A stretch of 64,000 nt of DNA, from assembly GCA_037126765.1 (NCBI GenBank), contig JBBCBC010000017.1, positions 22,001,916-22,065,915 on the forward strand, written 5' to 3'. The DNA comes from Stenogyne calaminthoides. Its lineage: Eukaryota > Streptophyta > Magnoliopsida > Lamiales > Lamiaceae. This document shows, one piece after another, positions 21,259-32,105 of the stretch. The notes beneath the pieces are model-generated. The model did no database searches and was not told where the DNA came from. It saw only the letters and a program-made list of their open reading frames with translations. The position numbers were made by a program, and so were the translations under genes. The first letter of the stretch is position 1, and every line of letters starts with the position of its first letter.

Positions 21259-24126
21259 TCAATCCTTCTCGGCAGGGGCAGTTGAGGGCGGGTTTTTTAT
21301 CGTCCCGAAAGGAGGGTCCTGCTGTATAAGCGCCGGCGGATCGACCTCCGAGCTCAACACCTTCTCCACAATGGGCTCGGAAGGCATGTCAACTGCTGGG
21401 GGAACCACCTCCGAGCTCGGCACCTCCTCCACAATAGGCTCGGAGGGAACGACAACTGTGGAGGGAGCGACTTCCAAGCCCGGCACCTCCACCACGCGGG
21501 GTTCAGAAGATATAACATCAGAGGGGTCAACCTCCTTAGGATCAGGAAGGGGGTGCATGAGCCGACTGGGATCAGGGAAGAAAGAAAGATTGATTCCCAT
21601 GCCCTCCAGGTCCTTGATCTTCAGCAGGACATCGGGAGCCAGTGGGTTGTCACGGACATATGCTGTGAGCTCAGCGACAAGCCCGCTGAGGTCGCCTGAG
21701 GGATTCTCCTTATGACAGATCCGGATGGGACCCACGAACGCCATCACAAACGCAAAGTTGGCGTTCACCTCCTCAGCGGCCTTAAATTGGGCCTCCCTGG
21801 TATCCAGCTCCCCCTGGATTTCGACCAGCTCCGCCTTCGCCCCGACCAGATCGGCCTCCACCTTGGCCACTTTCCCCTCCGCCCGGGCCGTCTTTAACTT
21901 CTCAGCCGCCAGCGGCGCCTCCGCCTCAACTTGCCGCCCTTCCGCACGAACCAACCTCAATCTCTCGGCGGCCAACCCACCCTCGACTTCAACCAAGCGA
22001 CCTTCAAGGGTTGAGATCCGCAGAAGGTTCTCCGATTTGGATATCTCCAGGTCTTTCTGAGCCTCGGCCGCCGCTAGGATCTACTTGGCTTGATCAGCAA
22101 CCCGAGCTCGCGACTCCTGGGGGTGCCTGAGCTCGGTCTCTAGCTGGGCGCTAGATTTCTCCAGGAACAAGGCCGCTTTTTGTGAATGGACCATGGCCGA
22201 GTACAAGTTGTCCGTCACCTTTTGGCGACATGCGTTGGCATGATCAGTACGAGTCCACCCCCGGGGGAGATTCCGCAGGCTGTGGGAGAGGTAACCAGGC
22301 CACTTCTCAGGGTCTCTTCCAGTTGGAACGGTGAGCACCGGAGGAAGCTAACCACCTCCGGAGAAAACTCGGCTGGCCCATAGTCGGGGCTGAAAAAGAG
22401 GATAAACCATCAGATAAATAAAGGGTAAAAAAGGATTTGGATGAACAGGACGAGGACTTACTCATCCACCCGGACCGCATCCCAGCCTAGATAGGAGTCA
22501 TCATCTTGTGGCGACCACTTCTCCGGGCCGAGGCACCAGGGGAGGCCAGTCGCGAGGCGGGTGGCGGCGGGAGCAGGGTTGATGTAGCCGGTTGCGACGT
22601 GGGGCGGACCCGGTCAGACCTCCCCAGCCCCCTATTGATTTCCGACTGGTAGGTCATGATCTCCTCCCTCACTTTCTTCCGAACAGGCTCGGAAGCGGGC
22701 GGAGTCGGATCTGCAACTTTTCTCTTACCCTTGTCAGCGACGGAGGAGCTAGCGGGGTCCGAACTTGGAGGAGCGGCCTCCACGGGGGTCAATTCCGGAG
22801 GAACGACCTCAGAAGTAGCCACTCGCATCATCTGCTTAAGAACGGATTTCTTGCGGGAGGCCATAACATCCGCAGGGGGTTGGCGTTGGTAAATGGGGAT
22901 ATTGGGGTCTGCAAAGACAATGAAATTGCAGTCGGTCAAACAGGTCGACAACGAAAAGTTGATAAGCACGCGGCGAGGATACTTACAAGGAATTTTCAAA
23001 TGATGCGGGTACGTGTATAAATCGGCCTTGAGACGGTCGAGCTTGGAGTTCAGGGCGTTGACGTCCCTGCAGCTCGGAGGAGTATCACAGACTAGATTGA
23101 AGGCCTCCAAGAAATCCCGATACAGGTCGGATTTTTGAGGCGTGAACACTACAAAAGAAAACAAGAATTAGATCAGTACGACTTCGGAACCAAGAGCGTA
23201 AGATTTACCGTGTTCTACTCGGTTCATATAATCTGTCGGGACGTGTATGGGCAGAGTGCTTGAAGGGTCCACGGACTCCCACGCCCCTCCAACGAACCAC
23301 CACTTCCTGTGCCAACCATCGACAGGCGAAGTCGCACGGCATTGTAGCCATCGGCTTGAGCAATGGGCGTCATCACGAAAGATATTTCTCCAGGGTTCGG
23401 CAATCGATATAACCCTGCCTGTCCCAGCACAGTTATGGTGGAGAGAATGTAACTCCAGCCGTTCGGGGTTATTTGCGTAAGGCTTTGGTTCCAGGCCACG
23501 AGCAGGTGAGAAATAGCCGGGTGCAATGGGAATCTAATCCCGGCCTCCATGGTATGTTCGTTCATGGCTATCATCCCGGCTGGTGGCTGGTCGGCACTTT
23601 CATCGGAGGTTGCTCCATAAAAGTGCACATCCCGGGGCACCTTGTACAAGCGACGAAGGGAGCGCACGTATTGATCGGACAACAGTGACAAATTCTTTTC
23701 CTGAGAAGCCAAAAAGTCCGACCTGGCCGACTTCAGATAGCTGCGCTAAGGTCGCTTGTATGGAGCTCGAAGGTGATAGGAGTTTTAATCGAAGACCCGT
23801 TCAAAGGCCCCATACCTGCGGGCTGGGTCGGAGGGACCCGCTGTCGCCGTCTCCTCCGACGCAGCGGCGCATAGGGGGCTGGGATTTAGTACGGGGAGGT
23901 GAATGATTTCCTCCAACTCCGCCAAGAATTGCTCATCGTCTTTGTTACCCCCTTCATCCCTGTTGTCAATCGGGGCACAAGTAGACAAAGACACCCCCGT
24001 GTTGAGGGCGGCGGAGCCGGGGCCGGGACGACGGTGAAGGTGAGCTATGGCCACATCATCGTCATCCAAAGACGACGAAGCCAGAAATCGAGGTGGCACG
24101 GGAGCAGATGGTGAATTGAAGGCCAT
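21259..24126 (-). pseudogene. Antisense gene of element D: four exons, Transposase_28-like protein of unknown function
   Basis: It lies between integrase and 3' LTR on the strand opposite to pol. Proposed exons: 24126-23209, 23148-22987, 22908-22462 and 22389-21259. The introns are 60, 78 and 72 nt, all GT...AG, two with a perfect GTAAGT donor. The N-terminus is acidic and Ser-rich. The middle (VPRDVHFYG, IRFPLHPAISHLL, LTQITPNGWSYI) resembles the plant family named Putative gypsy type transposon (PF04195, from memory). Exon 3 is basic and Pro/Ser-rich. Exon 4 is a long Glu/Ala/Leu coiled coil followed by PSEPIVEEVPSSEVVPP-type repeats. Breaks: two stops near 23785 and 23760, a deletion with frameshift near 23330, a frameshift near 22335 and a TAG near 22081. 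Function is unknown. Confidence 0.8.
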
Positions 24127-24264
24127 AGGAAGGTTTGAGAAAGGGTGAATGTGTTACCTGGTTCAACTTCGTTCGAAAGTTCGGAAGCTCGCCGGAAAAC
24201 TCTAGAGTGAAGGTTCAGCTGCACAAAGGTTGAGGGTAAAGGGTTTAAGCCCAAAACCCTCACC

Positions 24265-24274
24265 CTTTTTATAG
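24265..24274 (-). promoter_or_regulatory. TATA box of the element D antisense gene
   Basis: The minus strand reads CTATAAAAAG about 140 bp before the ATG at 24126. Equivalent boxes stand before the other two copies (20837-20846 and 54974-54982). Confidence 0.65.
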
Positions 24275-24597
24275 AGGAGAAGGGGGGTCGCAATGTAATA
24301 TGAATAAAGTTAGGACCCCCCCGAAGGAAATGAAGTCGCACGGGCAGCGCGTGGTCGACACCACATCTGCAGGTTGGGCGATCTCGCGGCACATGACGAC
24401 ACTTGTCAGCCAAGCTATCATGACAGATCGGTCATACTCTCTGCCGATTCAAGGAATCGAGGCGACGATTCGCCTCCCTAAGGACGACGATGCGCTTCGG
24501 GCACAGATCCCGAGATCGACTTGCCATAGGTCGATAAAAATCAACGATTCAAGATAAGATCCCAAAGTAAGCTTGTGACCTCATCTTGATGGGAAAT
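24274..24597. other. Upstream region of the antisense gene and 3' purine tract of element D
   Basis: No coding frame is supported. The last bases before the 3' LTR (CATCTTGATGGGAAAT) form a short purine-rich tract, the probable plus-strand primer. The block resembles 20860-21170 in the same element and 54652-54960 in element F. Confidence 0.65.
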
Positions 24598-25216
24598 TGT
24601 TGTAAGGAGAAATAACTCGACTTGAAGGAAGCTGGGAATTGGGTCGTCTTATGGTTAGCTTATTGTCCGACATCATCCAGCTGGAGCAAGACACGAAGCA
24701 ACTTTGGAGTCTCGGTAAGTCGCTGGGAGCTTGGGAAGCTGCGAAGGTCCTGGAGGCAGTTTAGTGTGGTAAAGAGGTCGCGGGGCGACTTGGTAGAACC
24801 CGGGAGTCGGGACCGACTGAGTCCCGAGCTTAGTTGAAGATAAACATGGAAAAGATTCGGGTAGTTAGTGCGGCGGATTTCTCGGGATATAACCGGGGAA
24901 TGCGTATCTGTAAGCGCGACTTGCGGAACAAGAAAGGAAACCCTAGTTGGTCCACGAGAGGAAGCCCACTAAGATTGTAACCCTAGTTCTGTGTCTATAA
25001 GTATAACTTGTATTGTACGTTGTAGAGGATCGAACTCTTAGAATCCTAGGTAGAAATAACACAGTAAATATATTGGCTTGGTGCCCCCAGAATTAGTCTA
25101 TTTCATGGACGAACTGGGTTATCAAATCGTGCGTTGTTTATCATTTTCGTTATCATATTGATCGGAGCCCTATTAAAATACTTGTTTGTCCGTCGGTAAT
25201 CAAACCGGGTACAACA
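24598..25216 (+). repeat. 3' LTR of element D (619 bp)
   Basis: It is the same length as the 5' LTR, with about 29 substitutions between them by my count (near 4.7%). It is followed by the target duplication ATCCC at 25217-25221. Confidence 0.95.
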
Positions 25217-26300
25217 ATCCCTGCCTCAAATATATCTTAGAAAACATTGAAGCCCCATGCAACTCAGTCAACAAATCCTCAATAACAGGCATAGGATATT
25301 TATTTTTCACTGTGTGATCATTTAGTTGCCTATAGTCCACACAAAATCTCCATCTGTGATCTTTCTTTTTTACAAGTATAGAGGGAATAGCGAAAGGACT
25401 TGAGCTAACCTGAATGCAGTCCTGTAGAAACATCTCTTTTACTAATCTTTCAATCTCATCTTTAAGGGCATGAGAGTATCTGTAGGCTCTCTGAAAAATA
25501 GGCTGAGTTCCAGGTTTCAACTTGATATCATCCTCTATCCTTCTCTGAGGTGGTAGCCCCTTAGGTTCAGTGAAGACATCTTCATATTGAGATAACACAG
25601 CCTCCACCAGTTTATCACATTCCCTCCCTATGGGTATTTCAGAATTTGCACTAAACAACTGCACCACAATCCCATGAGAAGTCTTGTGAAGGAAATTGTC
25701 AAGCCCTTTAGCAGTGATGACTCTCAAGTCATGTTTGGAAGTATCTCCTTCCAATACAACTTCTTTCCCATCTTTCCAAATAACAATTTGATTATTCTTA
25801 AGGTTGAAAGTGATGGTACTGTGTTCCCATATCCAATCAGCCCCAAGTATAACATCACACCCTCGTAGTTTGAGTATTCTCATGTCAGCAGTAAATAACT
25901 CTCCTTGCATACTCCATTTGAAGTTAGAACACTTGAATCTGCTTGTGGTTTTGCCTCCATCAGCTACTGTTATTACCCATGGTGTAGCTTCTTCTAACAC
26001 ACAATGTAAATCAGTGGCAGTATTAAAATCTATGAAGCTGTTAGTACTCCCACTATCAATGAGAATATTCAATTTTCTCTTCCCTACCAGACCATTAATC
26101 TTTTGAGTGTTTTTAGATTTGCTTCCCATCAATGCATTGATGGAGATTCCATCTTGAATCTCTTTTGCAAACTCTTCTACATTTGCCTCTTCTCCCATCT
26201 CTTCCACTGTGTCCTCTACAATGATCAAATTGAACTGCTTATTTTTGCAAATGTGACCATAAGCATATTTCTCATCACAGTGAAAACACAGCCCCAGGGC
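25217..26300 (-). pseudogene. pol: Element C knuckle, protease and first half of RT
   Basis: From the right: the gag zinc knuckle LCFHCDEKYAYGHIC (about 26290-26245), then the retropepsin site LNILIDSGSTNSFID (about 26090-26045). The RT N-terminus follows with YRYSHALKDEIERLVKEM, WRFCVDYRQLNDHTVKNK and MPVIEDLLTELHGASMFSK. The next residues are KIYLRQ where active enzymes have KIDLR, so the first catalytic Asp is Tyr (GAT to TAT). The frame is then cut by element D and resumes at 13241 with GYFQI. Confidence 0.87.
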
Positions 26301-26309
26301 TCTCCTCTT

Positions 26310-27278
26310 TTTTTACTCAACATCTGTTATCGTCTTGAATTTGGAGGGATTCTCCACACCGTTTTGCTTGTCTACCTTTTCCTTCTGTGCTTGATTGGTG
26401 GTAGCTTGTTGTTTGTTGTAAGGACTGAATTGACCTTTCTGACCTCCAAATTTACTCTTCTTGCTCCAAATATCTAGAGTGGACTCAAACATTTTAGCAG
26501 TATTGATTGTTTGAGTGAGCTCAGTGGGTTTAAATAGTTGCACAGGTACCCTTAACTCTTCCTTCAACCCTCTTAGAAAGCATGAAATGAGAAATTCCTC
26601 ACTCAGATCAGGATTCTTCACTTTCACCAACGACTTGAGCTCATCAAACTTTTCATGATATGCAATAACATCTTGAGTCTGCTGCAACTTGGTGAATTCA
26701 ATCACCACATCTTCCTTTCCAGGTCTCAAGAACCTAGTGAGCATTAATTGGCAAAACTCTTCCCACTACATTCCTTCTTTTCCCTCCACATACTCCATAT
26801 ACCAAATATCAACAACATCTATCATGTAATATCCAGAATGGTGCACCTTAGCTACTTCTCCCATTGGCATAATTTGAAAGAACCTATTAGCTTTCCTAAT
26901 CCAACTTAATGGATTATCACCATTAAACTCAGGGGAATTTAAGCCTAATAGTGTGATTATTAGCTTGGAGATTGGACCCTGATTCTGATTCTGATTTCTA
27001 AAAGGGGGAGGGGTATAGATACCACCTCTACCTTTTCCAGGTTTTTTCTCATCTTGTGTTGCATCAGATGAGCCCTGACCCATTTTTGTAGCTTTCTTCA
27101 TTAGATAATCCATGTTATCACTAATGCACTTTACATTCTGACCTACTCCGATTATCATATCCTCTAATTTTACCATTTTCTGTTCCACCAATTTCATTCT
27201 CTCGTCATTTTCTTCAAACACCGTATCATGCTTCTTGATCATCTCAAACAGATTTTGCATACGCGTTCCTTCTGCCAT
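26310..27278 (-). pseudogene. gag: Element C gag, one break
   Basis: The ATG at 27278 opens a 170-codon frame with a Lys/Glu-rich coiled-coil-like start (MIKKHDTVFEENDERMKL) and the LNSPEFNGDNPLSWIRKANRF motif, the usual start of the gypsy gag core. A stop near 26766 breaks it. The capsid domain continues at 26744-26313 with VIEFTKLQQTQDVIAYHEKF and FLISCFLRGLKEELRVPV, typical of plant chromovirus gag. Confidence 0.85.
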
Positions 27279-27303
27279 TGTACCAGAGTGAGCAACGAAT
27301 TGG

Positions 27304-27315
27304 CTCTAGATACCA
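27304..27315 (-). promoter_or_regulatory. Primer binding site of element C
   Basis: The minus strand reads TGGTATCTAGAG(CC) just after the LTR. It is a tRNA-Met-type site common in chromoviruses. Confidence 0.8.
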
Positions 27316-27317
27316 CT

Positions 27318-27924
27318 TGTAATGTCCCAAGCTAATAATAAGGAAACTCCCACGTAAAACTAATCAAACCACGCGCAAATATTGCAAACAATAATGAAAA
27401 TGTAATACAACCAGGCAAAGTATCATTTAACAGTGCATAAGGTATTAGACAATAAACTAAAAGGTATCAGCTAAACTCAAGATCAGAGCTACGCTCAAAA
27501 CAGAGTAACCCAGCTTCTGCCTTCCCATATAGTAAGTAATCACCATTGCTTGTATGTGAGCCTAAATACGGGAGGCTGTGTGAGTATTTCAAAGGTTTCA
27601 CTCAGTACATAATGTTTCAAGGTGATTTCACTCATAGTGGCGTTAGATATTGATTTGCCTCACGGTTTGGAAGGAATACACAAGGGATTCATCATTGATT
27701 CTGCAAATAAACGGAGGGTTAGCTTATGCAACAGAACGATGATGAAAACTGAATTAACAAGAGGGTGTTACCTCAAAAAACATCACAAAAACGCCATGAA
27801 TCCATTTCTTCCCCATAAGTATCCTTCCATTCCGTTAGCTGCAGGGAGTCGAATATTCTTCTCCAATTGAGTCATGCCACGTGTATTATTCTAACTAATT
27901 TTAGGTGCGCAGGAACGGGCCACA
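27318..27924 (-). repeat. 5' LTR of element C (about 607 bp)
   Basis: On the minus strand it ends GGGACATTACA at 27318, the classic chromovirus LTR end. I place its start at 27924, where the strand reads TGTGGCCCGTTCCTGCGC. The right border rests on this match alone, because the other target duplication is outside the window. Confidence 0.7.
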
Positions 27925-28265
27925 ATGACGAACAAAACCGAGCTCAATAGTTGGGCCGAAATACCGAAATCCAGTTATTCAAAAATAAAAAACACGGCTC
28001 AAGACTCGGGTGGCCCACGAGAGATTGATTTAATTAAAACGTGTTTGATAAAACACGATAAGGACACTCACAAAATTGCTCATAAGTAGAATCATCAAGG
28101 CATATTGGTTAAAAGAAAAAATTCAACCAATACAATTTCTATGAATGTGAGACACAAAACAAAACGAGTAAAACTTGACATAGTGATATGTGCAGCATAA
28201 CTGCATACGAAAAAATCAGTGAGTAAAGCTGGAACCAATTTCTAATCGCTCTTCGTGATTCAAAT
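27925..28265. repeat. Non-coding flank with dispersed repeat R1, copy 1
   Basis: No gene is seen. The stretch 28070-28222 is repeated with small changes at 37320-37486 (CTCATAAGTAGAAT ... GACATAGTGATATGT). Base 28265 ends with CAAAT, the probable target duplication of the TRIM that follows. Confidence 0.7.
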
Positions 28266-28558
28266 TGGGAAGAAAATTAAATAAATAAATTAATTTTACA
28301 TTTTTCTATAAGTTCGAACATTTAAATGAGACAAAAAAAATTTATGGTATTAGAGCTTTCAGGCTCACATCCACATTCTGGGTTTGATTCCTACTGAAAG
28401 CAACTCCACCCATATTAAACTGTTCATTTGATGGGCCTCCTCCCAATACTGATGTAAGAGAATTAAACTCACAAGTGAGGGAAAGTGTCAGAAAATTAAA
28501 TAAACGAATTAATTATACACATCTCTACAAGTTTGGACTTTTAAATGAGACGGAATTC
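28266..28558 (+). mobile_element. TRIM copy 1, interrupted in its 3' LTR by the LINE (continues 35464-35468)
   Basis: A short 5' LTR (28266-28344) is followed at once by a tRNA-Met primer-like site (TGGTATTAGAGC). An interior of about 130 bp contains GGGTTTGATTCC and a purine tract (AGTGAGGGAAAG). A 3' LTR starts TGTCAGAAAATT at 28486, and its last bases (TTTCA) are found at 35464-35468 on the far side of the LINE. CAAAT precedes it and TAAAT follows. There is no coding capacity. It is homologous to the complete copy at 36051-36401. Confidence 0.78.
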
Positions 28559-28877
28559 TTTTTTTTTTATCGGTAAAAGCAACTTTATTATCTCGTAATG
28601 AAAAACGGGTATGAGGAATACCCAAGTACAACTAGCAAAGAATCAAGAAATCAACCTAAGAAAATTCTAGGATTTACAAGCCAATCATTAAAGGAAAAAC
28701 AATTCCAATCTAAGTATTTAACACAAAACCAACTCCATAGTCGACTTTTGAGTTCCTCCACGACTTTATCAATCCGAAAAACAGCCCCCTTGAATATGAC
28801 CAAATTCTTATATTTCCAAATGAGCCAAACCACACATTGCCAAGATGTGATAGACAAATGTTTACCTTTCTTTTCTT

Positions 28878-31800
28878 TTAGGAGATAGCCATGGCAATGA
28901 GGTTCGTGAGAGGATTAGAATGTAGCACCGTTGATACTCCGAGCCACTTAAAGCACTGCATCCACACCTCGTAGGTGACCTGGCACTCAAACAAAATGTC
29001 TTTCTTTGATTCTTCTTCGCCACCACAAAGTGCACAAAACAAATTATGGTTTGCATGTAGTACATTTCTTCTTCGAAGGTTCAATTTTGTCTGTAGCCGA
29101 TCCCAAAGCACTCTCCACGAATGCACAATCACTTTTAAAGGTGTAACACTGTTCCAAATGAGCTTGAATCCACGTTCATTTGTCTCGTCGGTGTTAGAAG
29201 ATTCTCGAGCATCCAAGATCGAAATGTAGGTGTCCTTTGTGTTGTAGCCTTCACTGGGTGAACCTATCCATCTCCAAGTGTCGCAAACTCCAAGCTTGGG
29301 TAAAGACCTGTTTAACAATGAAATAAGAGCATTAAATGGTTTCATTTCACGATCGAATAAGTTCCTCCTCCATCCCCAATTCCACCGCCAAACTCCCTCA
29401 TCCCATAAACCCATATTCCCCACTTTACCACCCTTGTCAAGACTAAGATGATAGAGTCTTGGGAATTTTGATTTCAAAGTAACCCCCCCCAACCCCCCAC
29501 CTACACATCCTCCCAAAAAGATATCTCCTTACCATCCCCTAATACCCTCTCTAATCTACCCTTAAACCAATTCCCCCTATCACCAAGAGTATATCTCACC
29601 ACCTCCCTCCACCACCCCGACCAATTCCTACTTCCTCCTCCAAGATCAGGCCCCAGCTCCCTCCCCCACACATCCTCATACCTAGACTCCACTACTTTAA
29701 CCCATAAATTGTTTTTCTCCATCAAGAGCCTCCACATACATTTCCCAAGAAGAGCTTTATTGAACATACTCAAATCCCTTACCCCGAGAACCTCTTCTAT
29801 TTTTAGTATTGCAAATGACACTCCACTCGACCCACACTATTTTTGATGCACTCTCCCCCCCCCCACAAAGGAAATTACGTTGCAATTTAACAATATCACT
29901 CACAGTATTATGGGGTAACAAGTAGAAGGATAGATAATAGGTAGGTAGAGATGATAGTACCGCACTCAATAAAGTGATTCTTCCATCTAATGAGACTTTA
30001 TAATCCGTCCATCTTCTTAAGCGATTTCTGATTTTTTGTACAAGACCCTCCCATTCTGCCAATTTTTTATGATTCATCCCTACTTTAACGCCCAAGTAAA
30101 CAAAGGGAAAAGTGCCCACACCACACCCCAAGATTCCAGCCATTTTGAACATCGGCTCTTTGCCCACATTCACAACGTAGAGATAGCATTTCTCAAAATT
30201 AATTCTGAGGCCAGAAATAAGCTCCATGTTCCTGAGAATACGTTTCATTGTCCGAGCATTTTCAATACTTGTTGCCTTCCATAAGGATAGTGTCATCTGC
30301 AAATTGGACATGAGACACCACAACGTTTTTCCGTCCGATCTTGGCAGCCTCATAGAAGCCCAATTACATGGCTTTGGACATAAGTAAGCTCAAACCTTCC
30401 GCTACGATTATGAATAGGAAAGGTGAGAGTGGATCACCCTATCTGAGGCCCCGTTCCAAACTAAACTCCCCTAAAGGACTCCCATTAACCAAAACTGACG
30501 TTGTTGTTGTAGACACACATTCCATCACCCATTTCCTCCATCTTGGATCAAAATCGAAGCTCTTCATCGTGACATCTAGAAAGCCCCAATCAACCGAGTG
30601 GTAGGCTTTTGCGAAGTCAATTTTGAAAAACAATCTTTCAATTCTTCTCTTTTTTGCTTTGTCAACAGCCTCATTGAGAACCACTATGCTATCCAAAATC
30701 TGCATTCTCCCAATAAAAGCGCTCTGGTTTTCCGAAATAAGTGAATCAAGCACCGGGACAACCTGTTTGCAAGGGCTTTTGATTTTTTTTTATAAATGCC
30801 TCCAATAAGAGAGATGGGTCTGTAGTCGTTCACACCATTAGCTACCTCTTTCTTCGGGATCAACACGATAAAAGAAAGATTGATACCTCTGATGAGTCTG
30901 CCGTTTTGCTGAAATTCGAGGAACGTTCTCATAATATCAGATTTAAATAAGTCCCAAAACTCTTTCAAGAAGTGGAAATTAAAACCGTCAGGCCTTGGAC
31001 TTTTGTTGCTTACACAAGCCCACACAACGTCCTTGATTTCATCTTCTGAGAAGGGTGCTATGAGCATTATATTTTCCGAGTGTGAGACCTTCTTCGTGGA
31101 GAAATTGGCTGCCAAGGATGGTCGAACAAAGGCATCCCTCTGAAAGTGCCTTTTAAAGTGATTAAATATCCCATGTTTTACCTCAGTCACCTCTTCAAGC
31201 CAGTTCCCATCTATCTCAACCCCCACAATCTCGTTCCTCTTCCCCATCTTGTTTATGAAGTTGTGAAAATATCTTGAATTGGTATCTTTCTCCTTCAACC
31301 ATCTGCATCGGGCCTTCTGAACAAGGATGTTGTCTCATCTCTTTAGGTCTCTAAACAGGATTGCGGTAGCGCATTTCCGAGCTTGGATCTCCGACTCATC
31401 TAGGTCCCTGGTTTCATCAATATCATCTAGTCTCGAAATCTCCTTTCTCTGTTTTTCAATATTCTCGTCCAAAATTTCGAAGACCTGGCTGTTCCATTCC
31501 TTTAAATTTACTTTGAGAAGCTTCATTTTTTCTTTCACGACAAAACCCCCCCACCCGTTTACTTGATAACCATTCCACTTTTGTTGCATGAATTCCTTGA
31601 AGTCCGGATGAGAAAACCAAGCATCAATGCTTCTGAAAGGTTTAGGACCCCAATTCTTGATGCTAATTTCAAGGAGGATAGAACAATGATCTGATACCGA
31701 TCTCCGAAGATCCTTAAGCACCGAATTTGTCCAAATGGAAAGCCACACATTATTCAACAACATTCTGTCCAGCCTACTCTTGCAGGAGTCGTCTAGTTTA

Positions 31801-32078
31801 TACCACGTGTAACATCTTCCATGCATGGGCAGATCCAACAAACTATTATCCCGAATGAAATTATCAAGAGTAGCAACATCCCTATTACAAGATATGCTAC
31901 CCCTCCTTACTCTCTCTGAGTGTCTACGGATGGAATTTTTGAAAAGACGCCGCCTCAGCTTTCCTCTTTGCAATCTTTCCTGTCGCTGGAATCTTCTTGG
32001 TGGCTTTTTTTTTAGAAATTCTGACCTTAGATCGCTTCTCAGGCGAAAGCAGGGAGGAGATAAGAACGTCAAGCTCAA
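28878..32078 (-). pseudogene. LINE ORF2: endonuclease (C-terminal part), reverse transcriptase, zinc-binding domain
   Basis: The endonuclease part (about 31940-31560) has SLLDLPMHGRCYTWYK, SRLDRMLLN and VSDHCSILLE, the C-terminal motifs of AP-type endonucleases. The N-terminal half with the catalytic Glu is missing. The RT follows, with PRPDGFNFHFLKEFWDLF (about 31000), NDYRPISLIGGIYK (about 30830) and the polymerase motif QFADDTILM near 30295 in a shifted frame. The C-terminal zinc-binding RT-associated domain (zf-RVT) is at 29270-28920 with WRWIGSPSEGYNTKDTY and LFCALCGGEEESKKDILFEC. At least four frame changes make it non-functional. Confidence 0.87.
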
Positions 32079-32105
32079 GAGTCAAGGGTCTCCTGCTGGG
32101 CCTTT

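Larger units (their letters stand above)
13242..25216 (+). mobile_element. Element D: complete Tat-lineage Ty3/gypsy retrotransposon (11,975 bp)
   Basis: Two 619-bp LTRs (13242-13860 and 24598-25216) with TGTTGTAAGG...GGTACAACA ends are flanked by ATCCC (13237-13241 and 25217-25221). Inside, on the plus strand, are a primer site, gag, protease, RT, two RNase H regions and integrase (13943-19666). A 4.9-kb 3' region follows with tandem repeats, a partial antisense gene head and a full antisense gene, then a purine-rich tract. The two RNase H regions, the VDGG protease and the 3' antisense ORF are Tat-lineage traits. By my own count the LTRs differ at about 29 of 619 sites with no indels. The coding region has several frameshifts and one clear internal stop. 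Confidence 0.95.
12834..27924 (-). mobile_element. Element C: Ty3/gypsy chromovirus-like retrotransposon, 5' half, split by element D
   Basis: From high to low coordinate: 5' LTR (27318-27924), primer site (27304-27315), gag (27278-26310), protease and first half of RT (26300-25217), then the 12-kb element D, then the rest of the RT palm (13241-12834), where element B cuts it. RNase H, integrase and 3' LTR are not in the window. The LTR ends GGGACATTACA and the gag knuckle is of the LCFHCDEK...GHIC type. Together with the RT sequence, these resemble plant chromoviruses of the Reina/Tekay kind. Whether it had a chromodomain cannot be seen. Confidence 0.85.

Noticed and set aside
25674..26477. 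Plus-strand ORFs opposite element C pol
   Set aside because: They are shadows of the protease and gag frames and have no domain or composition of their own.
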